Positions 25,180 through 34,861 of a stretch of 50,383 nucleotides of DNA are shown in pieces; the first letter of the stretch is position 1, and the number at the start of each line of letters is the position of its first letter. This DNA comes from Alphaproteobacteria bacterium (GTDB lineage: Bacteria > Pseudomonadota > Alphaproteobacteria > TMED109). Both the position numbers and the translations under genes were made by a program. Location: contig JAJDYI010000023.1 of NCBI GenBank assembly GCA_022825235.1, positions 1-50,383 on the forward strand. Direction: 5' to 3'. The notes below the pieces were generated by a model that was given only the letters and a program-made list of their open reading frames with translations, did not search any database and was not told where the DNA came from.

Positions 25180-26757
25180 CTACAAATAGATGAGCGACAG
25201 CACCGAGCGCGCCCGGCTCATGGCTACGTAATGAGCCGTCACATTTTTCGTCGCCACGTTCGGTGCAGGAAGGTCCAGGACCATGACGGCCTCGTTCTCA
25301 AGGCCTTTGAATTCGTCAATCCTCGCGAATCCCACCTTGTCAACCGGCATGCTTCGCATGGAATACTCGTCCAAGCGCCGGACCCTGTTCGCCGCGCCGG
25401 GAGGCAAAAAGGCGGCAGAAGAATCGGCGAGATCGAAAGGCGACAGGATCGTGACGGAACCCGGCGCGAGTCCTCCCAAGTCCACGAGTTCGAAAATTTC
25501 GCGGGCGGCGCGCTCGGCGGATTTGCGCTGACTCGATGCGGTGTAACAGCGCACGGCGGGGCCTGCCCCAACCCCTCGTACCCCCAGGTCCGCATCGAGC
25601 TTGTCTTGAATCCATTCAAGGATGACCCGGGTGTTGCGGCAGTTGATTCGCAACGGCATCCGCACCGGGCACAACGATTCCAGGTAGCTCTTCGCGTTCC
25701 GCTCGAAGCGGGGCGTCAGCGACTGGTTGTTGAGATCATGGAACCAGCACCAGCGCCCCTCTTCGAGACCACCGGTGAGGATCTCGTCCAAGGTTTCGAG
25801 GAAGCCCGCCTCGAACAGGTCTTGGCCTTCGTCGACGATGAGCGCATCGAAGCGCTCCAGCCCGGCTCGGCGGCAATCAAGGCGAACGCCGTCCACAAGC
25901 GATACCGTGAGCCCGGGCATCGAAAGCCGCGAAGCGAGGAAATGCCGGAGCCAGGGAGATCGGCACACCAATGCAACCTGCAAGCCGTCCTCAGCCCAGC
26001 GCCGGGCCAGCCGCTCGGCGAGGAAGGTCTTCCCCGTGCCCGCACCACCGGCGCAGAGCACCCGCGGATTTGCCTCGGCCACATCCGCCATACGCATCTG
26101 GTCGTCGGTGAACTCGTCAACGCGGCGCCGAACGTCTTCCACCTGATCCAGTAGCGGCACATCCGCTTTGCTCGACGGTACGTCGATATTGGGGCGGAGG
26201 TACGCATGGAGCGCGCTCACCACCTCATCGTCAGACGAGCCGCTACTTCCTTCCCTCTCTCTCCAGTACGCGAACAGGCGGCGCAACCAGCCTTCGAGGT
26301 CGCGGCTTGCACGAACGTCGGCGACCATCGCCTGGTCCCACTCGGCCCCCTCGCTCCTGAACTCGCAGTCTGGGAACAGCACCCCGTAGCCGACGGTGAA
26401 CCGGTCAAGAACTCCGCGTGGGAGATTGGCGCGCAGGTCGTCCCTCAGTCCGCGGAGCGCCGTCTCCGCCTGCCGGAACGGACCCTCGTGGGATTGGACG
26501 GTTCGGCCGAAGCGATCCTCGTACTGCCACACGCCGCCATGACAGGCGACCCCTCCGCCCTTGACCTCGAGGACGTACAAACCCTCGGGGCCGCAGATGA
26601 CGAAGTCGATCTCCGGGAACCCCTTGCGGGGATGCCGGGTGGGCTTCAGCGAGTGACAGGCCACATAGCGATCGTCGAAGGCGCGGCGTAGCCGGTCGAA
26701 GATCCGTTTCTCCGCCGGGCTGCCGGTTTCGTAAGGAGAGCTTGGCACCATCTGCAT
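25180..26757 (-). CDS. NERD-domain SF1-like helicase/NTPase of the DrmAB operon
   Basis: This 525-residue protein begins with a NERD nuclease-related domain (about residues 10-120) that has PEIDFVICGPEGLYVLEVKGG, the usual D-x(n)-E-x-K acidic/basic set. An NTPase module follows: Walker A CAGGAGTGKTFLA near residue 245, Walker B IVDEGQDLF near 330, a Q-R-type region NCRNTR near 390 and a UvrD_C-like end HYVAMSRARSVLSL. It is the last gene of a five-gene minus-strand operon and starts 8 bases after the stop of the 531-residue gene. The role is probably to nick or translocate on DNA; the partners suggest antiphage defence. Confidence 0.82.
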   Translation of the reverse strand: MQMVPSSPYETGSPAEKRIFDRLRRAFDDRYVACHSLKPTRHPRKGFPEIDFVICGPEGLYVLEVKGGGVACHGGVWQYEDRFGRTVQSHEGPFRQAETALRGLRDDLRANLPRGVLDRFTVGYGVLFPDCEFRSEGAEWDQAMVADVRASRDLEGWLRRLFAYWREREGSSGSSDDEVVSALHAYLRPNIDVPSSKADVPLLDQVEDVRRRVDEFTDDQMRMADVAEANPRVLCAGGAGTGKTFLAERLARRWAEDGLQVALVCRSPWLRHFLASRLSMPGLTVSLVDGVRLDCRRAGLERFDALIVDEGQDLFEAGFLETLDEILTGGLEEGRWCWFHDLNNQSLTPRFERNAKSYLESLCPVRMPLRINCRNTRVILEWIQDKLDADLGVRGVGAGPAVRCYTASSQRKSAERAAREIFELVDLGGLAPGSVTILSPFDLADSSAAFLPPGAANRVRRLDEYSMRSMPVDKVGFARIDEFKGLENEAVMVLDLPAPNVATKNVTAHYVAMSRARSVLSLIYL

Positions 26758-26765
26758 GACGGTCC

Positions 26766-28361
26766 TCAGCCCTGGAGCTGCTTGCGAGCCCTTCCCTCGG
26801 CCTTGGGATCGAGCCGCGTCTCTGCAAGGAGCTCAAGGAACCGTCCCCGATCGACCTCGGGTTCGATCTTGGGATCGCCGGGCAGCTCGATGACCGTCGA
26901 GCCGCCCTTGACGGTGAGCCGGTACTCGCCCGGCCTGAGATTGATCCGGGTGTGAACACAGTCCCACTTCTGCGTTCTGGCGAGATCCAGCGCCGCCGAC
27001 TTCTGGCCCGCGCGCCAGACTGACCCGTCGCCGAGCAGCTCCCGCAGCGGACGGATTCGCGCCGGAGGGTCGCCGAGGTCGAGGCCCGTGGCCGCGATGC
27101 GATGAGACATTCGCGCCATGCGGTGGGAGACCGCAGCGGAGAGTCCCGGTTGGCCACGGAGACCAAGCGGCAGGCTCATCCACCCGTCGCGCACGCCGAA
27201 CAGGATCGCGGCGGCCAACCAGTCCGCCTCCCCCAGCCGGTCGCTCCGGTAGTCGAAGAGGTCGGCGCAGTCACGGCGAAGGAAGAACAATGTCAGGGCA
27301 TGCGCCAAGGCCGTATCGTGCCGGTCGAAGAGCTCGCTAGCGGTGGCTTCGGCGAGCCCGGTCAGGGATTCGAGGGTGTCCCGGAGCTTCCTGGCGCCCG
27401 CTTGCAATCGCGGATCGAGGATCGTCGCTGCTTCCGCAAGATGGTCCAGCAGCACGTTCTCCGTGCTTCCGGCACGGCCGCCCTCCCTCCATCTCACCAG
27501 ACACTCGACCGCTTCCCAGAAGAGCCGCGCCTGAAACCTGTTTTGAAGCGCGATCCGGTTTGACTCGGCGTCCACGGGCGGCGGGAGCGGCGCCGTACCC
27601 TCTCCAATCCAGGTTTCGAGCCCGGCGAGAATCGGATGGTCGCTGGCCGGCCCCTGCTCTCCGCCGGACGGATCGAATGCGCCCCGGCACGCATGAACTG
27701 CCCGCTCGCCGAGATTGCCGAAGAGGAGCAGCATCGCCATGACGCCGCCGGCGGCGAGCGGACGTTCCAAGGGGACGGCCCGTTCGGCGGGTCCTTCGCC
27801 GGTCCGCCACGGGATATCCGGGGCCTTGGTGAACACCAGCTTGCTCGATGCGCGCTTGAAATCGTCCAGCGGCACGTTGCTGAACTCCTTCGCGTCCCGT
27901 TCGCATGTCTTCTTGTCGTTTATCGATTGAAAGACAATTGACTCGATTCGGGACGTGGGGAGGGGTGCCGGCACGAGGAGCACCCGTTCCGTTCCGTCGA
28001 GCTGGTCCGGGAAGTGCAGCTCCCTTACCCCGCCTTCACCGATCGCGGTCAGCTTGCCCGACAATCCGGAGAGGTCGATGCGAACGACGACCGCCTTGAG
28101 GTGCCCCGCCTCGCTGGTGGACAACGCGATCGCATCCCTCGGCGGCTTGCCGAGAAACAAGGCGATCCAGCCCGGGAAGTATTCGAGGGTGTCCCGGTAG
28201 TATTTGTCCCCGAAGCTCGAGGGCGGTATCACGAGGCCCGCCGCGAGCATGTACATGAGGTTCAGGTGATTGGTGACGAGGAGCCCCGCATCAGGGACCT
28301 CCACCGGTGCAGACGCGGGCGCGGGGGTGTCTACTGTCGTAAACAGGTCTGCGGTGGCCAT
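26766..28361 (-). CDS. Unrecognised 531-residue protein in the DrmAB operon
   Basis: The start is ATG 28361, preceded by AAGGAG at 6 bases; an open frame extends to 28610 but that part is not protein-like. I recognise no family. The N-terminal 100 residues are the most motif-like: VTNHLNLMYMLAAGLVIPP, then FGDKYYRDTLEYFPGWIALF. The centre is helical and rich in Ala, Leu and Arg; the C-terminus has a predicted beta segment (EYRLTVKGGSTVIELPGDP). There are no membrane segments or evident nucleotide-binding loop. It sits between a UvrD-like NTPase and a NERD helicase, so it may be a specificity or effector subunit. Confidence 0.75.
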   Translation of the reverse strand: MATADLFTTVDTPAPASAPVEVPDAGLLVTNHLNLMYMLAAGLVIPPSSFGDKYYRDTLEYFPGWIALFLGKPPRDAIALSTSEAGHLKAVVVRIDLSGLSGKLTAIGEGGVRELHFPDQLDGTERVLLVPAPLPTSRIESIVFQSINDKKTCERDAKEFSNVPLDDFKRASSKLVFTKAPDIPWRTGEGPAERAVPLERPLAAGGVMAMLLLFGNLGERAVHACRGAFDPSGGEQGPASDHPILAGLETWIGEGTAPLPPPVDAESNRIALQNRFQARLFWEAVECLVRWREGGRAGSTENVLLDHLAEAATILDPRLQAGARKLRDTLESLTGLAEATASELFDRHDTALAHALTLFFLRRDCADLFDYRSDRLGEADWLAAAILFGVRDGWMSLPLGLRGQPGLSAAVSHRMARMSHRIAATGLDLGDPPARIRPLRELLGDGSVWRAGQKSAALDLARTQKWDCVHTRINLRPGEYRLTVKGGSTVIELPGDPKIEPEVDRGRFLELLAETRLDPKAEGRARKQLQG

Positions 28362-28444
28362 CTGGACTCCTTGAGTGGCTGTGAAATCTACGATTGAGTC
28401 AAGTTCTGCGGAGCCGACCAAACAAGCGAGGGCGGCTCGCCTGC

Positions 28445-28469
28445 GATCGAGGGCAAGACTCCCTCGATC
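28445..28469. promoter_or_regulatory. Strong hairpin between operon genes
   Basis: GATCGAGGG and CCCTCGATC form a perfect 9-bp stem with a 7-base loop in the only long gap (181 bases) of the DrmAB operon. It may attenuate transcription or stabilise an mRNA end before the 531-residue protein and NERD genes. Confidence 0.45.
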
Positions 28470-28527
28470 CTGGGAGAATCTGCCGGTCGACCAAGCGCCC
28501 GAGAATGCACCACATGCTTCGTCGGAC

Positions 28528-28542
28528 CGAGGCGAAGCCTCG
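28528..28542 (-). terminator. Hairpin abutting the stop of the UvrD-like gene
   Basis: CGAGGC-GAA-GCCTCG is a 6-bp stem with a 3-base loop that starts at the base after the TAG stop. No U-run follows, so termination is probably partial at most. Confidence 0.35.
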
Positions 28543-29706
28543 CTACAGCTCCCTGCGCCGCAGCACATCCTCGCTCCTTGGAAGAATGCGCTCGATCTCC
28601 CGGCGTCCACCCCGCTTCATGAACAGGAACACCCGCTCCCTCGCACGTGCAACCATGACGTAGAAGAGCCGTTTCGCAACGTCTGGATCTTTCCGCCAGA
28701 CGAAGTGCTCGTCGATGTCGGCGAGGACCGCCGTGTCGAACTCAAGCCCCTTGCAGGCCTGCGCGTTGATGACCAGGATGCCGCCCTCGTCGAACGCGAT
28801 GTCGGGACGGTTATCCCCGAAGAACGTCTCGATGGTGGGCCGCGGGTTGTCGAGTTCCGCCTCTACGGTTCGAAGCGCGTCCAGATAACGCTCCCTGACT
28901 GAATTCTTGGGGGCGATGACCCCGATGAGCTGGCGTGGGTCCCGGTCGGCAAGACGAAGGATGCCCCGCGCGACCGCGTCCAGATTAGCCTCGTCGTAGC
29001 AGTACAGAAGCGGAACGGTCCCCGGAACGCGGTCCGGAATCTCGGGCGGCGGGCTCGCCGGATCGCCCGTATAGAATTCCCGCGCAAGCCGCGCCACCTG
29101 ATAGCGATTGCGATAGTTCTGCTTGAGTTCGATTACCTCGCTGGCTTCGAGGCCCAGACAGTCCTGGATTTCTTTCCGACTGCTGTTCGCCTCCGTGATC
29201 TGCTGGTTCTGGTCGGCGACGACGAAGAACCGGTCGAATCCGAGACCGATGAGCGCGCCGTAAAACATTGGCGGCATGTCCTGGCCCTCATCGATCACGA
29301 GGAACGGCCGCCGCCCGTCTTCGCCGCCGGGTAACGCCTGGACGGCTTCCTCTATGCCCGCCCAATCGATCTCCTGATAGCCATTGTCGTTGGGCTTCCG
29401 CACCGGAACCGGCTGGCCTGCCACCTTCCGGAACACGCCTCGAAACCAACTGTCCCACGTGCGGCCGACGAGACCGCCGCCAAATAACTGGCCGCTCGCC
29501 CGATCGAGGAGGCGATTGAAGACCAAGAAGAGATAATCATCCTGCTCTCGCTGGTGCCGCCGGGCGCGGAGGAGCGCGAGCACGGACTTCCCCGTTCCCG
29601 GGCCGCCGATGATGAGATGCTGCCCTTCCTTCGGCAGCGCGCGCACCCGTTCCTGCTCCTTGCTCAACTCCTCGATGCGCGGCAGCTCGAGCTTGCGCTT
29701 CGCCAT
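28543..29706 (-). CDS. UvrD/Rep-like NTPase of the DrmAB operon
   Basis: The protein has 387 residues from ATG 29706, which overlaps the drmB stop (ATGA). Walker A is GGPGTGKSVLALL near residue 33, Walker B VIDEGQDMPP near 140, then VVADQNQQI (motif III-like), LKQNYRN near 195, and a C-terminal motif V/VI region with ACKGLEFDTAVL and FYVMVARARERV. The set is that of SF1 UvrD-like proteins without accessory domains. It is probably a DNA translocase or sensor that works with DrmA/DrmB; the role is inferred from the operon only. Confidence 0.83.
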   Translation of the reverse strand: MAKRKLELPRIEELSKEQERVRALPKEGQHLIIGGPGTGKSVLALLRARRHQREQDDYLFLVFNRLLDRASGQLFGGGLVGRTWDSWFRGVFRKVAGQPVPVRKPNDNGYQEIDWAGIEEAVQALPGGEDGRRPFLVIDEGQDMPPMFYGALIGLGFDRFFVVADQNQQITEANSSRKEIQDCLGLEASEVIELKQNYRNRYQVARLAREFYTGDPASPPPEIPDRVPGTVPLLYCYDEANLDAVARGILRLADRDPRQLIGVIAPKNSVRERYLDALRTVEAELDNPRPTIETFFGDNRPDIAFDEGGILVINAQACKGLEFDTAVLADIDEHFVWRKDPDVAKRLFYVMVARARERVFLFMKRGGRREIERILPRSEDVLRRREL

Positions 29707-31568
29707 CAGCCGGCATCCTCCACAAAGTCCGCCAACGATGGGATGTCGGGTGGGGCACCCTTGACGAAGACCCGATCGAGGAGAACGTTGCCGTAGGCAC
29801 AGCTCGGTTCCGGTACGAGGGCGCAGGCGTGACAGGCGGCCCGGTTGAGGAGGTCCGGACCGTGCCCTTCCTGCTCCGCGCAGACCGGATCGAGCGAACA
29901 CCAAGAGGCCGCCTCGAACGCCCCGGTCAACAGGCGGAGAAACCGGTCGGGCTTTGCCAGCTCCATCAGGCCACCGAGGGAGCCCTCCTCGTCGGCAACC
30001 GCCACGTAGATGAGAATCCCCGCCATGGGTTCCTTGCCAGTTGCGCAGTAGATGCGTTCTTTCAGCGACGCGGCGGGATATCCCGCCTTGGCCTCGATCT
30101 CCTGGATCATCAAATGGGCAAGCGTATGGCAGAGCAGGAAACGGGGCGTCACGTCCACATCGAACTCGGGGATGCCCTGACCCGCACGATGGACATACCG
30201 CTGCGCAAATGCGTCTGCGCGTTCACGGAGTGCATCGCCGGACTCCCAACGTTGCAGCACGTCCTCGTCGAGGGTGAAGAAGAGGCCCTCGCCGTAAAGC
30301 TCAAGGGCGGGAAACCAGCCGCTCTCACCGGTGATATCCGGCGGCGCCCACCGACCGCCCGCGCGCCGAAACCCGGTGAGCACCATGATCTCCTTCAGTC
30401 GGTTGAGCCCAACGAGGCGCGAGACGGCGGTCGCGGTGCGCCGGAGATGCCCATCTTCCAGCGCACGGCGGCGTGTGATCCAGTTGTGCGTGTGGTGCTC
30501 GGTGACGAAGTCCTCTTCTTCTCCGAGATGGGGAATCTCCTCGATCAGCGCCCGGTACTCGTCGAGGAGAAGATCTTCCGAGGTGACCGCTCGTCCGTAG
30601 AGGGGGTAGTCGCGGTCGATCTCCGCGATCGCCTCTTCGATGTCGCCGCGCGTGCAGCGATATTCGCTGGCGAGCTGTGCGATGACGGCCCGCCGTGCAA
30701 GCGGGCTTCGAGCGCTCTGAATCCGCTGCTGGTTCCTGGAGCTACCGTACAGACGGTCGAGGACTGTTCCTCGCCGGATCCGTGATTCGGGCGGAATGAC
30801 GAGCGCGGTGCGCGTCACGGGAGAGTGCACCCGAACATCGTTGACCCCGATCAGCCAGCCCGGGCCTTCCGGAGCTTGCGCCGGAGGCTCTCGCATCCAG
30901 GGTTGCTGCCAGGTGCGCGGCGGAAACGGAAACCGGGGCAACGCGCCGGATCGCAGGCTTTCGTTCGACCCGCAGCGAATGCAGCGAAGCAACCGGCCCG
31001 TCCCCGTGTCGGTCAGTTGCAGGTAGGGTTCCGTCCAGTCGTGACTGCATTGACGCTGCTCCGGGTTCCGGGATCTTCCGTGGGCGAGATCGTGCCAAGG
31101 AACATCGGCGAGATAGCCATCTTCGTGAACGAGGACCCAGGGCACTTGCTCGAGCTTGCCGCCGCAGTTGTTGCATTCGCCGGCGCTTCCTCCGCTCGCG
31201 CCCTCCTCTGCTTCCCGGCGGGCCTCGCCCCCTGCTCGCCGGTTTCGCCACGGCGCCGGATGTAGCAAGCCACAACTCGAGTTCAGGCAGCGCATCCAGG
31301 TCGGGAACCGGAGCGCGGGGACCCACCCGACGACCGTCCCGTTCCGCTTCGCCGAACGAGGTGGGGCGCAGAGTGCCTGTTCGATTCCAAGCGCGCTCCG
31401 CACCCGCTCCACATAGCGAATCTGCCGGTCCATCGGATCGCTCCCCGGCCGGTCCCAGGTGCGAATGTCCTGCACCACCATCAAGCTGTCCGGACCGCGC
31501 ACGACAGCGCCTACCGCACAGTCGCGGAGGAGGTGCGAGAGCCGGACAGGAACGTACTCTTCAGCCAC
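29706..31568 (-). CDS. drmB: DISARM-type protein DrmB (DUF1998)
   Basis: This 620-residue protein has the features of DrmB: the N-terminal VRLSHLLRDCAVGAVVRGP, Cys pairs for zinc (CLNSSCG, CNNCG, CIRCG, between about residues 113 and 220), and a C-terminal DUF1998 domain with FLLCHTLAHLMIQEIEAKAG, GILIYVAVADEEGSLGGL and a final Cys-rich CSLDPVC...ACHACALVPE. In DISARM, DrmA and DrmB form the core complex that loads on DNA ends of incoming phage genomes. It lies 56 bases downstream of drmA. Confidence 0.87.
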   Translation of the reverse strand: MAEEYVPVRLSHLLRDCAVGAVVRGPDSLMVVQDIRTWDRPGSDPMDRQIRYVERVRSALGIEQALCAPPRSAKRNGTVVGWVPALRFPTWMRCLNSSCGLLHPAPWRNRRAGGEARREAEEGASGGSAGECNNCGGKLEQVPWVLVHEDGYLADVPWHDLAHGRSRNPEQRQCSHDWTEPYLQLTDTGTGRLLRCIRCGSNESLRSGALPRFPFPPRTWQQPWMREPPAQAPEGPGWLIGVNDVRVHSPVTRTALVIPPESRIRRGTVLDRLYGSSRNQQRIQSARSPLARRAVIAQLASEYRCTRGDIEEAIAEIDRDYPLYGRAVTSEDLLLDEYRALIEEIPHLGEEEDFVTEHHTHNWITRRRALEDGHLRRTATAVSRLVGLNRLKEIMVLTGFRRAGGRWAPPDITGESGWFPALELYGEGLFFTLDEDVLQRWESGDALRERADAFAQRYVHRAGQGIPEFDVDVTPRFLLCHTLAHLMIQEIEAKAGYPAASLKERIYCATGKEPMAGILIYVAVADEEGSLGGLMELAKPDRFLRLLTGAFEAASWCSLDPVCAEQEGHGPDLLNRAACHACALVPEPSCAYGNVLLDRVFVKGAPPDIPSLADFVEDAG

Positions 31569-31624
31569 GGATCTTCGCTGTCCTCCCGTTCACCGCCGGA
31601 GCTTCGCACTGCCGCATCGCCGGG

Positions 31625-34600
31625 TCATCGACCGGGCGGCCAATCATGGACCTTGAGCGACCCGGTACCTTCCACGTTCCGCATGGAGTGCAGGGTCGCC
31701 CACAGACCGGGGCGCGACTCTCCGTGTGTGTAGAGCAGCCGGTCGGCGGCCTTGTCGCGCTCCGGTGCCTCGTAGTTGAGTTGCCGGCTCCCCTCCTCGC
31801 AACGCCGCCCCTCGTCGTGCCACTCTTTGGCGAGACGGTCGACGTGGGCGGCGACGTCGGGGCCCAGACCCATCCCGTCTGCGGCACGCTCGCAGCGCCG
31901 CTTGAGCTCGGCGACGACCGTTCGGATTGCCGGTGAACTCCGGTCGAAATTTCCCGCCGACTTGTTGCTTCCCAGCCCGGGGCAGGCATGCCGGATCGCA
32001 ATGACGAGGGCGGCGTGGAGGGCGCGTGACCGAACCTGGTGGGTAAAGGGGGTCACGCTGCTCGGCTCCACGAAACGGTAGAACGATTCGTGGTAAGGAC
32101 GAAAGCTCTCGTAGTGGGACAGGCTCCGGGCCTGGTGGCGGTAGTAGTTGGCGAAGACCAGACCCGGAACGTCGGCTCGGCCGACCCGGCTCGTCGCCTG
32201 GATGTACTCCGCAGTGGTGAGAGGCTGGCCGTTGACGATCATGAGCGCGAGGCGTGCGACATCAAGGCCGACGGACACCATGTTCGTCGCCAGCACCGCG
32301 TCGAGACAGTTCTCGTCGTCCTGAGAAAGCGCGAGCCGCAGGAACGTCTCCGCATTCTCCTCGGGGGTGGGGTGACTCGTGAGCTGGGCGATGCGCGTGT
32401 TCAAGAACCGTTTGGCGGTCTCGTCCGATTCGCTGCCGGGGGCGTCCGATCCGCCGCCGGCTGCAGTGTCGCGCTCCTCCTCCCGCTCGCCGGCGAGCCA
32501 TCGCCCGAAGTCGCGTACGTCGGTCAAGAAGGCATTGTGGCTGTTGCCGACCCCCTTCAGGCTGCCGTGATACACCACCTGCGTCCACCACGCATCGAGC
32601 AGCGCGTCCCGGTCTGCGTCGCCCTCGAACACCGCGCCCGGGGCAGCGAGCAGCGCGGCGGCGAGCGGTGCGAAACAATGCTGCTGATCGAGCATGGGGG
32701 CGAGGTAACCGACGTAGCGCCGCCCTGGTCGCTCCTGATCCGTCCGCGCAAACCAGGAGTCGTCGTGGGACAGCCCAGGCGGCGGGAACACGGCAAGATC
32801 CCGCGCATAGAGGCGCCGCACCTGCTCCTCCGCCATGCGGATGGTCGCGGTGGACGCGACGTACTTGGGGCGAACGCCCCGGCGGACAAGCAGGGTCTCA
32901 AGTCCTGCCTCGTACAGCCCGGCGACCGAGCCCAGGGGGCCGGTGATGAGGTGCAGCTCGTCCTGGATGACGAGTTCCGGCGGACGCGATCCGGTGCCGA
33001 CACCGAAGAAGGCGCCGGTCCGTTCTTCCCAAGCGACTCGCGCGAACTTGTCGATAGTGCCGATGAGGAGTGATGGCGGGTGCTGGTACAGCGCCTCGTC
33101 CACCACGTTGCAGGGGAGCGGCCGCTCGTCCGCGCCGAATTCGCACCCCTCATCGACGCAGTGGAAGTGAAAATCATCTTCCCCGGCACGGTAGCCGCGA
33201 TCGGCATCGAACGATGACCCGCACCATGGACATCGTTCCAGCAGCATCCCGTATCGCGCCTCGGCATTGCCGTTGCGGATCTCCTCAACGAGTTCCCTGG
33301 CCTGATGGATGCCGTTGGGGCTGATCTCGCGGCCGACCCAGATGCCGATGTCGATGGGGGCTTCGCCGAGCCGGTCGGTGTCTCGCCGGCGGATCAGCTC
33401 CAGGGCGCCCACCATGCGCGCGGCGCGTTCGAACTGCTGGCGGGTCAGCAGGCGCAGCGTGTAGCGCATGAACGCAACGGTTCCACCTCCGGTGTCGGGG
33501 TACTTGAGGCGCCGCCAGACAATGAGGAACGCGATGAGGCCGAGGTACGCCTCGGTCTTGCCGCCGCCGGTGGGAAACCAGATGAGATCGAGCACGTCCC
33601 GATAATCGTCGTCTTCGCGAATCGCGGACTCCATGGTCGTGAGCAGGAAGGCCAACTGGAAAGGCCGCCACCGGTGGCCGCCAGCCCTGGTCTCCCTGCC
33701 GGCAACGCGGTCGATCTGGCCCATCTGGTCGAGCATCGCCCGGTTCGCGAGCCGGAACGACTCGGCCGCGAGCGGGTCGGTCCGCAGCATCTCGATGCAC
33801 CCGCGCATCCGCTCAAGGGCGGTCTGCATCCGATCGCAGATTCGATCTGCGGTAGCCCGTTCACCCGGTGTCGGAAGCGCGGCGGCGGCTCGCCGCTGCT
33901 CCGCGACCCAGTCGGAGTAACCGTCGGCGAACCGGGCAAGATCGTCCGCCATCGGTGAATCGGCGAGCCTGGCAAGGTCGAAAACCGATTCGTCGCCACC
34001 CGTGTCGACGGTCATCATCGGCACCTCGGCCTCGGGCATGAAGTCCGACCAGACTCGCGCCGGACGGCCCGGCCCCACCGCCCAGTCCGCAGCCGCGCCG
34101 TGGCCGACGGCATAGATGCGCTGCTCCCGGTACTGGAGTTCGAGTTCCTGCTCTTCGTCTGTGAGCAGGCTCGGATCAACGCGTGGATACTCGACGAGTT
34201 CACCGCTCTCGACCACACATTCAAGCCGCGCCTCAAACAGCGACTTCCCGACCCGGTCACGGGTCCGGCTGTACGACGGTGCGTCTGGGTCCAACACTCC
34301 GCGATTGCACAGGGTGATGGTGAGAATGAGGCCTTTTCCGTGCGATCGTGCGCGAACGTCTATTCCGGCCCGCCCGTCCCAGAACGGCTCCCCAGAAATG
34401 CCGCGACCCGCGCCCGCCGACCATGTGACGGTGTGCTCCGGAAGCGGGGTTCGGACGTACTCTCGAAGCACGAACTTGCCCCCCTCGCCACGCTCCCCGG
34501 TGCCCCTATAAGCGGCTGCGGAGGCGGTAATCGCAAGACGCGCATTGCCGCGAACGTAACAAGAGAAACCGACCGCCGACGGTGGCACGTACCGGCGGCG

Positions 34601-34861
34601 GCGGGCCGGCCGTGCAAGTGGCGCCTCCTCGGATCCGTCATTCCCGAACGGTGCGTCTTCAAGCTCGTCGACGAGGGCAGGATCAGCCTCTTCCTGGCCG
34701 GAGGAAGCAGGATCGACACCGGACACGTCGGGATCGATTGGATGCAGCACACCGATCGGATATCGATCCAAAGGGGATACCCGGAGACTCCCCTCGTGGG
34801 CCGGGCCAATGAGCTGGCGGCGCGACCAATTGACGAGGCGTTTTCTGGTTTCGACGTACAC
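31625..34861 (-). CDS. drmA: DISARM-type helicase DrmA
   Basis: This 1078-residue SF2 helicase matches DrmA in layout. It begins VETRKRLVNWSRRQLIGPA, a typical DrmA start (GTG codon). The helicase core has LIWFPTGGGKTEAYLG near residue 438, IQDELHLITGPLGS (DELH box) near 630, and in the second lobe NMVSVGLDVARLALM, then TAEYIQATSRVGRADVPG. A cysteine cluster CPWCGSSF lies before the DELH box. In the known systems DrmA works with DrmB. Here it opens an operon drmA-drmB-UvrD-like-unknown-NERD that has no methyltransferase. Confidence 0.88.
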   Translation of the reverse strand: MYVETRKRLVNWSRRQLIGPAHEGSLRVSPLDRYPIGVLHPIDPDVSGVDPASSGQEEADPALVDELEDAPFGNDGSEEAPLARPARRRRYVPPSAVGFSCYVRGNARLAITASAAAYRGTGERGEGGKFVLREYVRTPLPEHTVTWSAGAGRGISGEPFWDGRAGIDVRARSHGKGLILTITLCNRGVLDPDAPSYSRTRDRVGKSLFEARLECVVESGELVEYPRVDPSLLTDEEQELELQYREQRIYAVGHGAAADWAVGPGRPARVWSDFMPEAEVPMMTVDTGGDESVFDLARLADSPMADDLARFADGYSDWVAEQRRAAAALPTPGERATADRICDRMQTALERMRGCIEMLRTDPLAAESFRLANRAMLDQMGQIDRVAGRETRAGGHRWRPFQLAFLLTTMESAIREDDDYRDVLDLIWFPTGGGKTEAYLGLIAFLIVWRRLKYPDTGGGTVAFMRYTLRLLTRQQFERAARMVGALELIRRRDTDRLGEAPIDIGIWVGREISPNGIHQARELVEEIRNGNAEARYGMLLERCPWCGSSFDADRGYRAGEDDFHFHCVDEGCEFGADERPLPCNVVDEALYQHPPSLLIGTIDKFARVAWEERTGAFFGVGTGSRPPELVIQDELHLITGPLGSVAGLYEAGLETLLVRRGVRPKYVASTATIRMAEEQVRRLYARDLAVFPPPGLSHDDSWFARTDQERPGRRYVGYLAPMLDQQHCFAPLAAALLAAPGAVFEGDADRDALLDAWWTQVVYHGSLKGVGNSHNAFLTDVRDFGRWLAGEREEERDTAAGGGSDAPGSESDETAKRFLNTRIAQLTSHPTPEENAETFLRLALSQDDENCLDAVLATNMVSVGLDVARLALMIVNGQPLTTAEYIQATSRVGRADVPGLVFANYYRHQARSLSHYESFRPYHESFYRFVEPSSVTPFTHQVRSRALHAALVIAIRHACPGLGSNKSAGNFDRSSPAIRTVVAELKRRCERAADGMGLGPDVAAHVDRLAKEWHDEGRRCEEGSRQLNYEAPERDKAADRLLYTHGESRPGLWATLHSMRNVEGTGSLKVHDWPPGR

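Noticed and set aside
25120-26154. 344-codon plus-strand open frame opposite the NERD helicase
   Set aside because: No recognisable motif, and the opposite strand has Walker A, Walker B and NERD motifs in order.
28362-28610. 83-codon N-terminal extension of the 531-residue protein
   Set aside because: It is low-complexity and contains a perfect 9-bp hairpin, while a strong ribosome-binding site precedes ATG 28361.
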